Source of the DNA: Acidobacteriaceae bacterium
GTDB taxonomy: Bacteria; Acidobacteriota; Terriglobia; Terriglobales; Acidobacteriaceae
DNA: 64,000 nucleotides
Direction of reading: 5' to 3'
Assembly (NCBI GenBank): GCA_903642235.1
Contig: CAHJWL010000001.1
Coordinates: forward strand, 124,001 to 188,000
In this document: one piece after another, positions 43,588 through 52,574 of the stretch
Layout: each line of letters opens with the position of its first letter
Position numbering within the stretch: position 1 is the stretch's first letter
Made by a program: the position numbers and the translations under genes
Notes under the pieces: generated by a model
What the model was told of the DNA's origin: nothing
Databases searched by the model: none
The model's input: only the letters and a program-made list of their open reading frames with translations

Positions 43588-43623
43588 AGCTTAAGGAGAT
43601 GCAGCGCGGTCTGATCTGGCGCA

Positions 43624-43660
43624 GCTTCTTTGGCACTCATTGTCTGAGCAACAAAGAAGC
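43624..43660 (-). promoter_or_regulatory. Hairpin upstream of the MFS gene
   Basis: GCTTCTTTG (43624-43632) and CAAAGAAGC (43652-43660) form a perfect 9-base inverted repeat with a 19-base spacer, 37 bases upstream of the transporter start. It may be an operator or a leader structure. Confidence 0.35.
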
Positions 43661-43751
43661 GGGCAACGTACCACGAAATTGTAGTTGAGCTGAGCCTGAT
43701 CGCGAGTGACGACCAGGAGCTATGGCAAGAGAGCTCAGGCTGATTTGTCCG

Positions 43752-44456
43752 TCACGGGCTGACAAGAGTGCCAAGAGCCTCGCCGCCGACGACGCGGGTG
43801 ATGTTGCCCTCCTCGCGCATTGAGAAGACCATCATCGGCATCGCGTTATCGCGGCAGAGCGAGACCGCGCTGGTATCCATAACGCGAAGATTGCGCGCAA
43901 GGATCTCGCTGTATGTGATCGTAGCGAAGCGAGTGGCGGTGGCATCGGTCTTGGGGTCGGCGGTGTAGATGCCATCCACGGAGGTAGCCTTGAGCAGGAT
44001 ATCGGCCTTGATCTCCATGGCGCGCAGAGCAGCGGCGGTATCGGTCGAAAAATAGGGGTTACCGGTGCCGGCGGCAAAGATCACGACGCGCTTCTTCTCA
44101 AGGTGACGCATGGCACGACGGCGGATGTAGGGTTCAGCGACCTCGTGCATCTCGATGGCCGACATGACACGGCAGAAGAGCCCGCGCTTTTCGATCGCGT
44201 CCTGGAGCGCAATGGCGTTGATGACGGTCGAGAGCATGCCCATGTGGTCGGCAGCGACGCGGTCCATGTCGATGGCCTGCTGGGCGACACCGCGAAAGAA
44301 GTTGCCGCCGCCCACGACAATAGCGATCTCACAGCCAAGGGCGTGTACGTCGGCGATCTCGGCGGCTACTTTATGGATGAAGATGGCATCGATGCCGAAG
44401 CCGCGCCCGGCCGCTAGGGCCTCGCCTGAGATTTTGAGCAGAACTCGCTTGTACAT
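43752..44456 (-). CDS. pyrH: UMP kinase
   Basis: This 234-residue enzyme phosphorylates UMP to UDP with ATP, an essential pyrimidine step. It begins [14 protein letters not shown] and shows the phosphate-binding [13 protein letters not shown] (about 44-56), the UMP-binding [20 protein letters not shown] (about 70) and [14 protein letters not shown] (about 129), all typical of the bacterial PyrH family. In many bacteria pyrH follows tsf and precedes frr; here it is alone and about 5 kb from tsf. Its promoter should lie in the 145 bases before the divergent AIM24 gene. Confidence 0.97.
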   Translation of the reverse strand: MYKRVLLKISGEALAAGRGFGIDAIFIHKVAAEIADVHALGCEIAIVVGGGNFFRGVAQQAIDMDRVAADHMGMLSTVINAIALQDAIEKRGLFCRVMSAIEMHEVAEPYIRRRAMRHLEKKRVVIFAAGTGNPYFSTDTAAALRAMEIKADILLKATSVDGIYTADPKTDATATRFATITYSEILARNLRVMDTSAVSLCRDNAMPMMVFSMREEGNITRVVGGEALGTLVSP

Positions 44457-44601
44457 GTCAGATCCAAGTATCGCATGCGGTCAGGCAGAGCCGCCGCCGG
44501 GAGGCGGACGGGACGACGGAACTTTCGGGCGCAGAGGAACGTAGCTTTTCTGTCTGGCTGCTGCAGACGCGCGATACTATTCATCGCGAGGGAGACGCAC
44601 C

Positions 44602-45357
44602 ATGCAGAGCCGAATTGTTGGGACTACGATGCCGGTGCTCGAGGTACTGCTTGAGCCGAATGAGAGTGTGATCTCGGAGGCGGGCGAGCTCTCCTGGATG
44701 TCAGGAAGCATCCAGATGGACACGCACACGCAGATGGCCGGCGGGGGTGGCCTGCTGGGTGCGATCCGCCGCGTGGCGGGTGGCGGCACGCTCTTCATGA
44801 CGGAGTACCGCGCGGCCGGAATGCGCGGCGAGATCGCCTTTGCGGCAAAGATCCCGGGCCACATCGTGCCGGTGCAGGTGGGCGGCGGGCAGGAGTACTT
44901 TGCGCATCGGCATGGCTTCCTCTGTGCGACGCCGCAGGTGCAGCTTGGTGTGGGTTTTCAGCAGTCGCTGGGGGCGGGCATCTTTGGCGGCAACGGATTT
45001 CTGCTGCAGCGTATCGGTGGACAGGGAACGGCGTGGCTGGAGCTCTCGGGCGAACTGATCGTCAAGGATCTGCAGCCGGGAGAGACCTTGCGGGTTCATC
45101 CAGGGCATGTAGGCGCATTTACAACCGGCATCAATTTCCAGATCACGCGCGTCCCCGGCATCCGCAACCTGATCTTCGGGGGTGACGGCATCTTTCTGGC
45201 TGCGCTCACCGGCCCCGGCCGCGTCTGGCTGCAAACCCTTCCGCTGGCTCGGCTGGCGCATGCGCTCCAGGAGTACCTGCCCTCCGGCGGGACGGCGGAG
45301 CGCACGGAGGGCGGTGTAGTCGGGGGTGTGGTGGGCAGCATTCTGCGCGGGATGTGA
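44602..45357 (+). CDS. AIM24 family protein
   Basis: The 251-residue protein matches the AIM24/TIGR00266 family (VLEVLLEPNESVISEAGELS, then GGGGLLGAIRRVAGGG, MTEYRAAGMRGEIAFA and LVKDLQ-type repeats). It is a beta-rich tubby-like or trimeric fold with many glycines and no signal peptide. The family is widespread in bacteria and includes a mitochondrial inner-membrane protein in yeast, but its bacterial role is unknown. The C-terminal tail (GGVVGGVVGSILRGM) is hydrophobic and may contact a membrane. The ATG follows GAGGGAG with a spacing of about seven bases. It is divergent from pyrH. Confidence 0.87.
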   Translation: MQSRIVGTTMPVLEVLLEPNESVISEAGELSWMSGSIQMDTHTQMAGGGGLLGAIRRVAGGGTLFMTEYRAAGMRGEIAFAAKIPGHIVPVQVGGGQEYFAHRHGFLCATPQVQLGVGFQQSLGAGIFGGNGFLLQRIGGQGTAWLELSGELIVKDLQPGETLRVHPGHVGAFTTGINFQITRVPGIRNLIFGGDGIFLAALTGPGRVWLQTLPLARLAHALQEYLPSGGTAERTEGGVVGGVVGSILRGM

Positions 45358-45421
45358 CGAGCTTCCGGCGCGGGCTAAGATGTGTTGTAGGTTGAAAGCG
45401 GGTACTGCATGGAGGAGCGCG

Positions 45422-45628
45422 ATGGATTGGACCAAATGTCAACTTGTCGAGGTTGTTCCAGGTAAAGTCAGCGGGGCGCCGTTGATCAAGGGAACCCGCG
45501 TTCCCGCCGACACCGTAGTCGAGAATCGCGAGCTTGGAGTGGATGGCATTGTCGAACAGTTTCATCTCCCCCGCGAAACGGTTGCCGCCCTGCTTGTGTT
45601 CTGGCGATCCCACTCCCGTGCCGCTTAG
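45422..45628 (+). CDS. DUF433 antitoxin-like protein
   Basis: This 68-residue protein is of the DUF433 type: VPGKVSGAPLIKGTRVPADT followed by a helix-turn-helix-like segment (VDGIVEQFHLPRETVAALLV). DUF433 proteins are the predicted antitoxins paired with DUF5615 PIN-like toxins and are thought to bind DNA and repress the pair. ATG 45422 has GGAGG about five bases upstream. It lies two bases before the partner gene, so the two are co-translated. Confidence 0.8.
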   Translation: MDWTKCQLVEVVPGKVSGAPLIKGTRVPADTVVENRELGVDGIVEQFHLPRETVAALLVFWRSHSRAA

Positions 45629-45630
45629 GC

Positions 45631-45963
45631 ATGAGGATCCTGCTTGATCAGAACCTGCCTCTTGGTTTGCGGCAATTCTTAAATCCGCACACCGTCATGA
45701 CTGCTGATGAAGAGGGATGGTCAGAGTTTTTGAATGGTGATTTGCTGCGCGTCGCCGAGGAGCATGGCTTTGATCTCCTTCTCACGGCAGATCAAAGCCT
45801 GTCCTATCAGCAGAACCTGATGGGTCGAAGACTCGCTATTGGGGTTCTTACAACGAATCATTGGCCGAGTGTTCGGTCGTCCGCGGGTGCAATTGCAGCT
45901 GCGGTTGACACATGCAGGGTGGGTGACTTCTTCATCGTCAAGGTTCCGCGACTCCCGTCCTGA
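45631..45963 (+). CDS. DUF5615 PIN-like toxin
   Basis: The 110-residue protein starts MRILLDQNLPLGLRQFL and has DLLLTADQSLSYQQN in the middle. These are the acidic motifs of the DUF5615 PIN-like fold (Asp6 and Asp53 near the presumed metal site). It is the expected partner of the DUF433 gene two bases upstream, making a type II toxin-antitoxin-like module; ribonuclease activity is inferred from the fold. It ends three bases from the recQ stop on the other strand. Confidence 0.8.
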   Translation: MRILLDQNLPLGLRQFLNPHTVMTADEEGWSEFLNGDLLRVAEEHGFDLLLTADQSLSYQQNLMGRRLAIGVLTTNHWPSVRSSAGAIAAAVDTCRVGDFFIVKVPRLPS

Positions 45964-45966
45964 CGG

Positions 45967-47979
45967 CTACCGTTCATTTTGGGAGCTCAGAAATTCCATC
46001 TTCATCTTCTTGTCGCCGCTCTTCTTAAAGTGGACCAGGGCTGTGTCTCCGTCGGTCTCCTTGACCGTGCCCTCGCCAAACTCCTGATGGCGCACAAGAT
46101 CGCCCTTGTTCAGGCAAGGTTCGTCTCCGCAGGGTTCGGGCAGGGTCTCGGGCGCCGTGGTGACGATAGTTCCGTGCATCGTCTCCTTGCGCACGACACC
46201 TCCGCCATCATGCGACTCGTCGGCCCGGCGGGTCTCTGCGTGGGCTGCCAGCGGCATGCCCCCGGGCTGCGGGTGCGTCTGTGCCGAAGCATCCGCCTTG
46301 ACCCGAGCGGCATGCTCGTCTTCCGGGGTTTGCTGTGCCGCGCCGGAAGCGCAGTTGTCACAGCGACCGCAGGGCTCTCCGAGGTCTTCGTCGAAGTATT
46401 CCCGGATTGTCCGGACGCGACACTCGGTAGATTGCGCGTAGTGCATCATCGCGGAAAGCCGGTTTTTGTCACTTTCGGTGCGATCGGCATAGGTCTTCAG
46501 CAGGTCGTCGATGACCTCAGGGGTTGGCGGCTTGGTGGCCGTAAGAGTGAACCCGCGCCGCCCACGGCGAACCATACCGGCCTCGCGCAGAAGATGGAGG
46601 ATGACCTGCGTTTTCTTGAGACTGACTCCAGCCTTCTCTGAGATGGCATCGACGGTGCTTTCCGGCGCTCGTTGAGCTGCCTCGGTCTTGACACGGGTTT
46701 GCGTGCCGACCACGACAACGTCGGATCCATCGGGATCGACCTCGGACGGCGGCACCATCATGGCTTCGAAAACTTTGTTTGATTCCTCAGGCTTGGGATA
46801 GCGGCCGCCGAGAAAGAAGCTCTGGATGCGTTTGTCTTCCAAGCGGTAGAGAAGGACGGCGCGGCTGGGCAGACCATCGCGCCCGGCACGCCCGGCCTCC
46901 TGGTAGTAGGTCTCCAGCGAGTCAGGGAACTCGAAGTGGCAGACAAAACGAATGTCCGGCTTGTCAACGCCGAGACCGAAGGCCTTCGTGGCGATCATGA
47001 CCTTGTGCTCACCCTGCATAAAGGCGCTCTGTACGGCTGCCCGGTCGCGGGCCTTCATTTTGCCGTGGTAGTGGCCGGCTGAGATGCCGTGCTCGGTGAG
47101 CCAGGTGCAGAGTTCGTCCGCGCTGCGGGTGCTGGCCGTGTAGATGATGCCGCAGCCCTCCTCCTGCGCGAGGAGTTCAGAGATGCAGGCGAGCTTGGCG
47201 TCTGTATTGACGGTGCGATGTACGCTGAAGTGCAAATTGTCGCGCTCAATGCCGGCGTTGACGATCTTCGCATCGTCAATGGCCAGGCTGTCGCGGATCT
47301 CCGTGACCACAGCGTCCGTGGCTGTCGCCGTCAGAGCGAGCACGGGAGGCATGCCGAGAGCCTGCCGGGCATAGCCGATATTGAGGTAGGCAGGCCGGAA
47401 GTCGTGTCCCCATTGCGAGATGCAGTGAGCCTCATCGACCACCAGCAGAGAGATGCCGCCGGCTTCTTTCAGCATGGCGACAAACTCCGGCTTCTCCAGC
47501 CGCTCGGGTGTGACATAGATAAGCTGCGCATCGCCATGATCGATGTGATCTTCGGCCGAGCGTTGCTCCCTGGTGGTAAGGGTGGAGTCAATCTTCTCAA
47601 CGGCAATGTCGGCGTCGGCTGCATGCTCCTGCTGATCCTGCATGAGCGCGATAAGCGGGCTGACGACGACGACCGGGTGCGGAAGGAACAGCGCGGGAAT
47701 CTGATAGGTGAGACTCTTGCCTGCGCCGGTCGGCATGAGGCCGAGAACACTGCGGCCACTCAGGACTTCCTCGAGAACTTCGCGCTGGCCAAGGCGAAAA
47801 TCGGTGATACCGAAGCGGGCTCTTGCTTCCCTAAGGACCTTAGGCCAGGGGATAGCTCTGCTCTTCGCAGGGGTGGATCGTGTCGATTGCCTTGCGGATC
47901 TGTTCTGGTGGGATGTTGAATGCGCCTCAGAGTGACTCTGTGCTGGCTCCTGGGAGTGTGTCGTGCGTACGTGCGTCAT
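45967..47979 (-). CDS. recQ: RecQ-type ATP-dependent DNA helicase with C-terminal Tudor-like domain
   Basis: The 670-residue superfamily 2 helicase unwinds DNA 3' to 5' in recombination and repair. A basic, Ser/Thr/His-rich N-terminal tail (about 1-45) precedes the helicase core: FRLGQREVLEEVLSG, Walker A PTGAGKS (about 83-89), DEAHCISQWGHDFRP, TATATD and motif VI QEAGRAGRDG. A winged-helix-like stretch and a four-Cys zinc site (CRVRTIREYF and EPCGRCDNC) follow. No HRDC domain is seen. Instead a charged linker leads to a small domain (GDLVRHQEFGEGTVKETDGD, about 620-665) that resembles the C-terminal Tudor-like domain of UvrD/PcrA, which contacts RNA polymerase. ATG 47979 with GGAG upstream is chosen. 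Confidence 0.93.
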   Translation of the reverse strand: MTHVRTTHSQEPAQSHSEAHSTSHQNRSARQSTRSTPAKSRAIPWPKVLREARARFGITDFRLGQREVLEEVLSGRSVLGLMPTGAGKSLTYQIPALFLPHPVVVVSPLIALMQDQQEHAADADIAVEKIDSTLTTREQRSAEDHIDHGDAQLIYVTPERLEKPEFVAMLKEAGGISLLVVDEAHCISQWGHDFRPAYLNIGYARQALGMPPVLALTATATDAVVTEIRDSLAIDDAKIVNAGIERDNLHFSVHRTVNTDAKLACISELLAQEEGCGIIYTASTRSADELCTWLTEHGISAGHYHGKMKARDRAAVQSAFMQGEHKVMIATKAFGLGVDKPDIRFVCHFEFPDSLETYYQEAGRAGRDGLPSRAVLLYRLEDKRIQSFFLGGRYPKPEESNKVFEAMMVPPSEVDPDGSDVVVVGTQTRVKTEAAQRAPESTVDAISEKAGVSLKKTQVILHLLREAGMVRRGRRGFTLTATKPPTPEVIDDLLKTYADRTESDKNRLSAMMHYAQSTECRVRTIREYFDEDLGEPCGRCDNCASGAAQQTPEDEHAARVKADASAQTHPQPGGMPLAAHAETRRADESHDGGGVVRKETMHGTIVTTAPETLPEPCGDEPCLNKGDLVRHQEFGEGTVKETDGDTALVHFKKSGDKKMKMEFLSSQNER

Positions 47980-48120
47980 GCGTGTCTCCGTCCAGGGTGT
48001 GGGATGCGAGGACCCAGAGTACGTTTTCCACTGGACCGGACGAACTACCATCCTGCGAACAGCGCACACCGGCCAATTTCGCCGGCACGAAGGGGAGGTT
48101 CTTTGCTCCCAGAGATCGCT

Positions 48121-48149
48121 TTGCTCGGACCCTATGCGCGGTCTACACT
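48121..48149 (+). promoter_or_regulatory. Promoter of the dienelactone hydrolase gene
   Basis: TTGCTC (48121-48126) and TACACT (48144-48149) have a 17-base spacer. The ATG of the gene is at 48157, about one base from the predicted transcription start, and no ribosome site precedes it, so a leaderless transcript is likely. Confidence 0.5.
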
Positions 48150-48156
48150 CGCGTGC

Positions 48157-49080
48157 ATGAGACGATCTTGCAATCTGGCCCTTGCCGGTATCCTTCTGCT
48201 GCTATCGATCTCCGTGCCCTCGCGCGCCACGCAGGCGCAGGAGTGGGCGAAAACGTCGCTCGAGAAGAGCCCGCGGCATCGCGAATACGTAGCCATTCAG
48301 GCGGGCGGCCGCGTAATCAACACGTTTGTGGTGTATCCGGAGGTCCCGAAAAAGGCGCCGGTCGTCGTGCTGATCCATGAGATCTTCGGGCTCTCCGACT
48401 GGGCGAAGCTGATGGCGGACGAACTGGCAGCGAAGGGCTACATCGTGCTGGCGCCGGATCTGCTGTCAGGAACGGGCCCGGGCATGATGAATCCAGAGTC
48501 GGCAGCGGCGGGAACCGAGGCGGCCCTGCATGCGGACCACATGGCCGGCATGGCGCAGAGCAAACCCTCTGGCGCAGGAAGCGCGGGCAGCGGAACCGAC
48601 AGCTACAAGAGCATGGACGATCTTACGAAGGCGGTCTCCGGCCTGCCGCCGGCACAGGTGATGTCGGACCTGGATGCTGTCGCTGACTATGGAGTGAAGC
48701 TGCCGAGCGCCAATGGAACGCTGTTCGTAACAGGCTTCTGCTGGGGCGGCGGGAAGACCTTCGCCTTTGCCACACACCACACCGGGCTAAGTGCGGCATT
48801 TGTCTTCTATGGCCCGCCGCCTCCGCCAGCAGACATGGCGAAGATCACGGCACCGGTATATGGCTTCTATGCGGGGAACGACGCACGAATCGATGCGACT
48901 CTGCCGGATACGATCACGGCGATGAAGGCGGCGGGCAAGAGCTTCGAACCGGCAACCTACGAGGGCGCAGGGCACGGATTCATGCGGGCGGGGCAGGCAC
49001 CGGATGCTACGCCGGAGAACAGGAAAGCCTTCACTGATGGATTCGCGCGCTTGACGACGCATCTGCAAGCAGGGAAGTAA
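48157..49080 (+). CDS. Exported dienelactone hydrolase family protein
   Basis: This 307-residue alpha/beta-hydrolase has a signal peptide (about 1-28, ending RATQAQ). The catalytic Cys195 is in VTGFCWGGGKTF, Asp242 (or Asp246) in YAGNDARID, and His273 in GAGHGFMRAG, the Cys-Asp-His triad of dienelactone hydrolases. An insertion rich in Met, Ala, Gly and Ser (about 110-160) is longer than in the classical 230-residue enzyme. Export argues against a role in cytoplasmic chlorocatechol degradation; the natural substrate is unknown. Longer upstream frames have no signal and cross the promoter. It is divergent from recQ and ends in a strong hairpin. Confidence 0.88.
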   Translation: MRRSCNLALAGILLLLSISVPSRATQAQEWAKTSLEKSPRHREYVAIQAGGRVINTFVVYPEVPKKAPVVVLIHEIFGLSDWAKLMADELAAKGYIVLAPDLLSGTGPGMMNPESAAAGTEAALHADHMAGMAQSKPSGAGSAGSGTDSYKSMDDLTKAVSGLPPAQVMSDLDAVADYGVKLPSANGTLFVTGFCWGGGKTFAFATHHTGLSAAFVFYGPPPPPADMAKITAPVYGFYAGNDARIDATLPDTITAMKAAGKSFEPATYEGAGHGFMRAGQAPDATPENRKAFTDGFARLTTHLQAGK

Positions 49081-49103
49081 GCTTGCGGCACGGGCTTTGA
49101 CGG

Positions 49104-49133
49104 AAAAAGCCCCGGCGAGTGCCGGGGCTTTTT
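49104..49133. terminator. Bidirectional terminator between the hydrolase and tsf
   Basis: AAAAAGCCCCGGC (49104-49116) and GCCGGGGCTTTTT (49121-49133) form a perfect 13-bp stem with a GAGT loop and T or A runs on both sides, suited to stop both convergent transcripts. Confidence 0.88.
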
Positions 49134-49155
49134 ACGTTCTATAAGTGCAAAGAGC

Positions 49156-49189
49156 AACAGCAGATCCCTGCGGGATGACAACTAAAAGG
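49156..49189 (+). repeat. Dispersed 30-base repeat, copy 3
   Basis: aacagcagatccctgcggga followed by tgacaactaaaagg, with an intact ATCCC-tgc-GGGAT palindrome. It lies between the bidirectional terminator and the tsf stop codon. Confidence 0.7.
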
Positions 49190-49215
49190 CCGGAGAACGT
49201 GCCCGGCGATTCGAC

Positions 49216-49881
49216 TTAGGCTTCGGAGTCTTCGGCGGCGAGCTTCGTGGTGGCGACAGTCCAGTTTGGATCGCCGACCTTGAAGCGGGCGAAGCGGCGG
49301 ACGGAGATGTTTTCGCCGAGCTTGGCGACCTTGCTGGCGATGAGCTGCGCGATGGTCTGCGACTGTTCCTTAATGAAGGGCTGCTCCAGCAGGCAGACCT
49401 CTTCATAGAACTTGCTCATTTTGCCTTCGAGGATCTTCTCAACGACAGCGGGCGGCTTGCCGGTAGCGGCAGCCTGTGAACGGTAAATGTCTTTCTCGCG
49501 ATCCATGTCGTCGGAGGTGACGTCTTCCTTGCGGACGTAACGCGGGTCGCTGGCGGCGATGTGCATGGCGACGTCGCGCAGCAGGCCCTGGAAGTCCTCG
49601 GTGCGGGCGACGAAGTCCGACTCACAGTTGAGCTCGAGCAGAACGCCAATCTTGCCGCCGGCGTGGATGTACGTGCCGACTGCACCCTCGTTGGTGGTGC
49701 GGGTCGCCTTCTTGGCAGCCGAGGCCATGCCGCGCTTGCGCAGGACGACGAACGCCTCTTCCATGTTGCCCTTGGTCTCCTGCAGAGCCTTCAGGCAGTC
49801 GCCCATGGGCGCGCCGGATTTCTCACGGAGTTCCTTGACCAGCTTCGCGTCGACCTTCGGTGTCTCGGTTGCGGTGCTCAT
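49216..49881 (-). CDS. tsf: Elongation factor Ts
   Basis: The 221-residue factor exchanges GDP for GTP on EF-Tu. The N-terminal UBA-like domain reads VKELREKSGAPMGDCLKALQ (about 15-34). It is followed by the core (GTYIHAGGKIGVLLELNCES, about 70-89, and NCESDFVARTEDFQGLLRD), and KPPAVVEKILEGKMSKFYEE and ENISVRRFARFKVGDPN near the end. The protein is shorter than the 280-residue E. coli form because the second core repeat is reduced, as in many bacteria. ATG 49881 is chosen; the longer frame to 49956 would cross the rpsB-tsf hairpin. It follows rpsB. Confidence 0.96.
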   Translation of the reverse strand: MSTATETPKVDAKLVKELREKSGAPMGDCLKALQETKGNMEEAFVVLRKRGMASAAKKATRTTNEGAVGTYIHAGGKIGVLLELNCESDFVARTEDFQGLLRDVAMHIAASDPRYVRKEDVTSDDMDREKDIYRSQAAATGKPPAVVEKILEGKMSKFYEEVCLLEQPFIKEQSQTIAQLIASKVAKLGENISVRRFARFKVGDPNWTVATTKLAAEDSEA

Positions 49882-49961
49882 GCTCTCACTATCCTTCACG
49901 TTTATCTTGCTTTGGGATTTCGCCGGCGCAGCAAGCGCGGGCAGGTTGTGACGCAACAGAA

Positions 49962-50007
49962 AGAGCGTGGAGCCGGTCGCGTACCGCGGCTCCGGCCTCC
50001 ACGCTCT
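49962..50007 (-). terminator. Hairpin between rpsB and tsf
   Basis: AGAGCGTGG (49962-49970) pairs with CCACGCTCT (49999-50007), and inner GCCGG (49972-49976) pairs with CCGGC (49992-49996). It lies in the gap between rpsB and tsf and may act as a partial terminator or processing site that lowers tsf expression relative to rpsB. Confidence 0.55.
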
Positions 50008-50039
50008 CAGCGAACAAAAGCACGGATCGTGTAGCCGGT

Positions 50040-50975
<936 letters not shown>

Positions 50976-51106
50976 GTTAACTCCTTCTATGCATCCGCGA
51001 CGATATTTCCGATGTCGGGATTGAATGCCTGCAACGACCAATCGGTGAGATCAGAGGCAGGAAATTAGACTCCTGACCGCGAGCCTGAGCCCACGGGTGG
51101 TGCGAT

Positions 51107-51134
51107 GGCCAGATCGCTACGAGCCGATCTGGCC
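51107..51134 (-). terminator. Hairpin after rpsI
   Basis: GGCCAGATCG (51107-51116) and CGATCTGGCC (51125-51134) form a 10-bp perfect stem with an 8-base loop, about 55 bases after the rpsI stop and before rpsB. Without a clear T-run it may attenuate rather than stop transcription. Confidence 0.5.
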
Positions 51135-51187
51135 GAAGTGCCTGCACAAGAACGAACAACAGCAAAGGACCTTGCTGAGAAGCGTTT

Positions 51188-51583
51188 CTATCGCTTCGAG
51201 AACTGGAAGCGGGCTCGTGCGCCTTTCTGCCCGTACTTCTTGCGTTCCTTACCGCGCGAATCCCGGGTGACGAGGCCCTCGCTCTTCAGTGCCTTGCGCA
51301 GCTCAGGATTGAACTCCATAAGGGCACGTGCGATGCCGAGCTTAACGGCATCCGCCTGGCCCATGACACCACCACCGCGAACGGTGGTCATAACGTCGAA
51401 GGTCTCGCCGATATCCTGAATGCCAAGCGACCGTTTAGCCGCCGCGCGCTGCTGCGCCGTGACGAAGTAAACGTCGACATCCTTCTTGTTCACCGTAAAG
51501 TTTCCGCTGCCGGGGCGCAGGAAGACACGAGCGATGCTCGACTTCCGCCGACCGGTGCCGTAGTACTGAATCAGATCCGCCAT
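51188..51583 (-). CDS. rpsI: 30S ribosomal protein S9
   Basis: The 131-residue protein is S9: [20 protein letters not shown] near the start, [20 protein letters not shown] in the middle, and the basic C-terminus [18 protein letters not shown], whose last residues reach the P-site tRNA. ATG 51583 is set by homology ([11 protein letters not shown]). It follows rplM by about 70 bases, the usual L13-S9 pair. Confidence 0.97.
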   Translation of the reverse strand: MADLIQYYGTGRRKSSIARVFLRPGSGNFTVNKKDVDVYFVTAQQRAAAKRSLGIQDIGETFDVMTTVRGGGVMGQADAVKLGIARALMEFNPELRKALKSEGLVTRDSRGKERKKYGQKGARARFQFSKR

Positions 51584-51652
51584 GCTGCTCCTTGAACTTC
51601 TACTTCGTCTTGCTCTGGGGTCCCGCAACGGGAGGCCTCCAGCGGAAACGTA

Positions 51653-52087
51653 TTAGGCAACCACTTCCATAGGCTGCGGCTGCTGGGCGATGTGCGGGTG
51701 CTCGCCGCCCTTGTAGACTTTAAGCTTGGTCGCCATCTGCTTGCCCAGCTTGGACTTGGGCAGCATGCCTTTGACGGCCTGCTCGACGATGGCCTCCGGC
51801 CGGCGAGCGAGCAGCTTGAGGAAGGACTCTTCGCGCAGACCGCCAGGAAACCCGGTGTAGCGGCGATAGAGCTTCTGCTCGGACTTGAGCCCGGTCAGAA
51901 CGATCTTCTCGGCGTTGACGATTACGACATGGTCGCCCATATCGATATAAGGGGTGTACAGCGGGTTCAGCTTGCCGGCCAAAACGCTGGCGGCGTGCGT
52001 TGCCAAGCGGCCCAGGGTCTTGCCGCTGGCGTCGAGGACGAACCACTTACGCTGAATGTCTTTGCCGCTCGGGATGGTGGTGGACAT
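51653..52087 (-). CDS. rplM: 50S ribosomal protein L13
   Basis: This 144-residue protein is L13: [20 protein letters not shown] near the start, [34 protein letters not shown], and [20 protein letters not shown] toward the end. The start [15 protein letters not shown] fits the usual bacterial length; the frame is open far upstream but reads as non-ribosomal sequence. GGAG lies about 12 bases before the ATG. It heads the ribosomal cluster; its promoter should be in the 487 bases upstream. Confidence 0.97.
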   Translation of the reverse strand: MSTTIPSGKDIQRKWFVLDASGKTLGRLATHAASVLAGKLNPLYTPYIDMGDHVVIVNAEKIVLTGLKSEQKLYRRYTGFPGGLREESFLKLLARRPEAIVEQAVKGMLPKSKLGKQMATKLKVYKGGEHPHIAQQPQPMEVVA

Positions 52088-52458
52088 GTGTCTGCTGCTC
52101 CGTTGCTTCCTTGAACTTGAACTGCGATCTGGATCCAAACTTGCCGGCGCGCTCTGCATAGAGAGAACGGCGGAAGCGCAATGCCTTCGCACAAGAGCCC
52201 CGGTGCCGGACCTGTGAAGTGGGTGCTTTGGAGACGGCCGGCCTGCTGGCGGTCTCGCATGGATCCACAACGATGCCTCTTCCGCCCGCATTCTGCTCCA
52301 AAACTCTAAATGGAGGCACGCGGGCACGAGACTGCGCGAAGCTCTATCGTAACGGAGGAGTTTTTACCGCGTCAAGGGGAGATCGGGATGGGACGCGGGC
52401 TTCGGTGGCTGGAGAGGGCGAAGACGGAGCAGATACCTGCGGCATCAAGAACAAAGGA

Positions 52459-52490
52459 CAAAGCAGATCCCTACGGGATGACAACCAGAA
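52459..52490 (+). repeat. Dispersed 30-base repeat, copy 4
   Basis: caaagcagatccctacggga followed by tgacaaccagaa, with the intact ATCCC-tac-GGGAT palindrome. It lies in the gap between rplM and the polysaccharide genes and runs into the tandem repeat at 52487. Confidence 0.7.
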
Positions 52491-52550
52491 GGCTGGGACA
52501 GTGACGGATCCTCACTGCAGAAGGCTGGGACAGCGACGGATCTTCACTGA
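52487..52550. repeat. 32-base tandem repeat, two units
   Basis: Units at 52487-52518 and 52519-52550, both starting agaaggctgggacag, differ at three positions. Confidence 0.8.
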
Positions 52551-52574
52551 AGGATGAGGAACAGAGTGTAGTCC

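Larger units (their letters stand above)
52088..52574. other. 487-bp intergenic region upstream of rplM
   Basis: The region carries the leader and promoter of the ribosomal cluster on its left side, dispersed repeat copy 4 and a 32-base tandem repeat on its right side. No gene or RNA gene was recognised. Confidence 0.5.

Noticed and set aside
43691-43743. Hairpin downstream of pyrH (tgagcctga with tcaggctga)
   Set aside because: The arms are 35 bases apart and imperfect with no T-run, so it is not a credible terminator.
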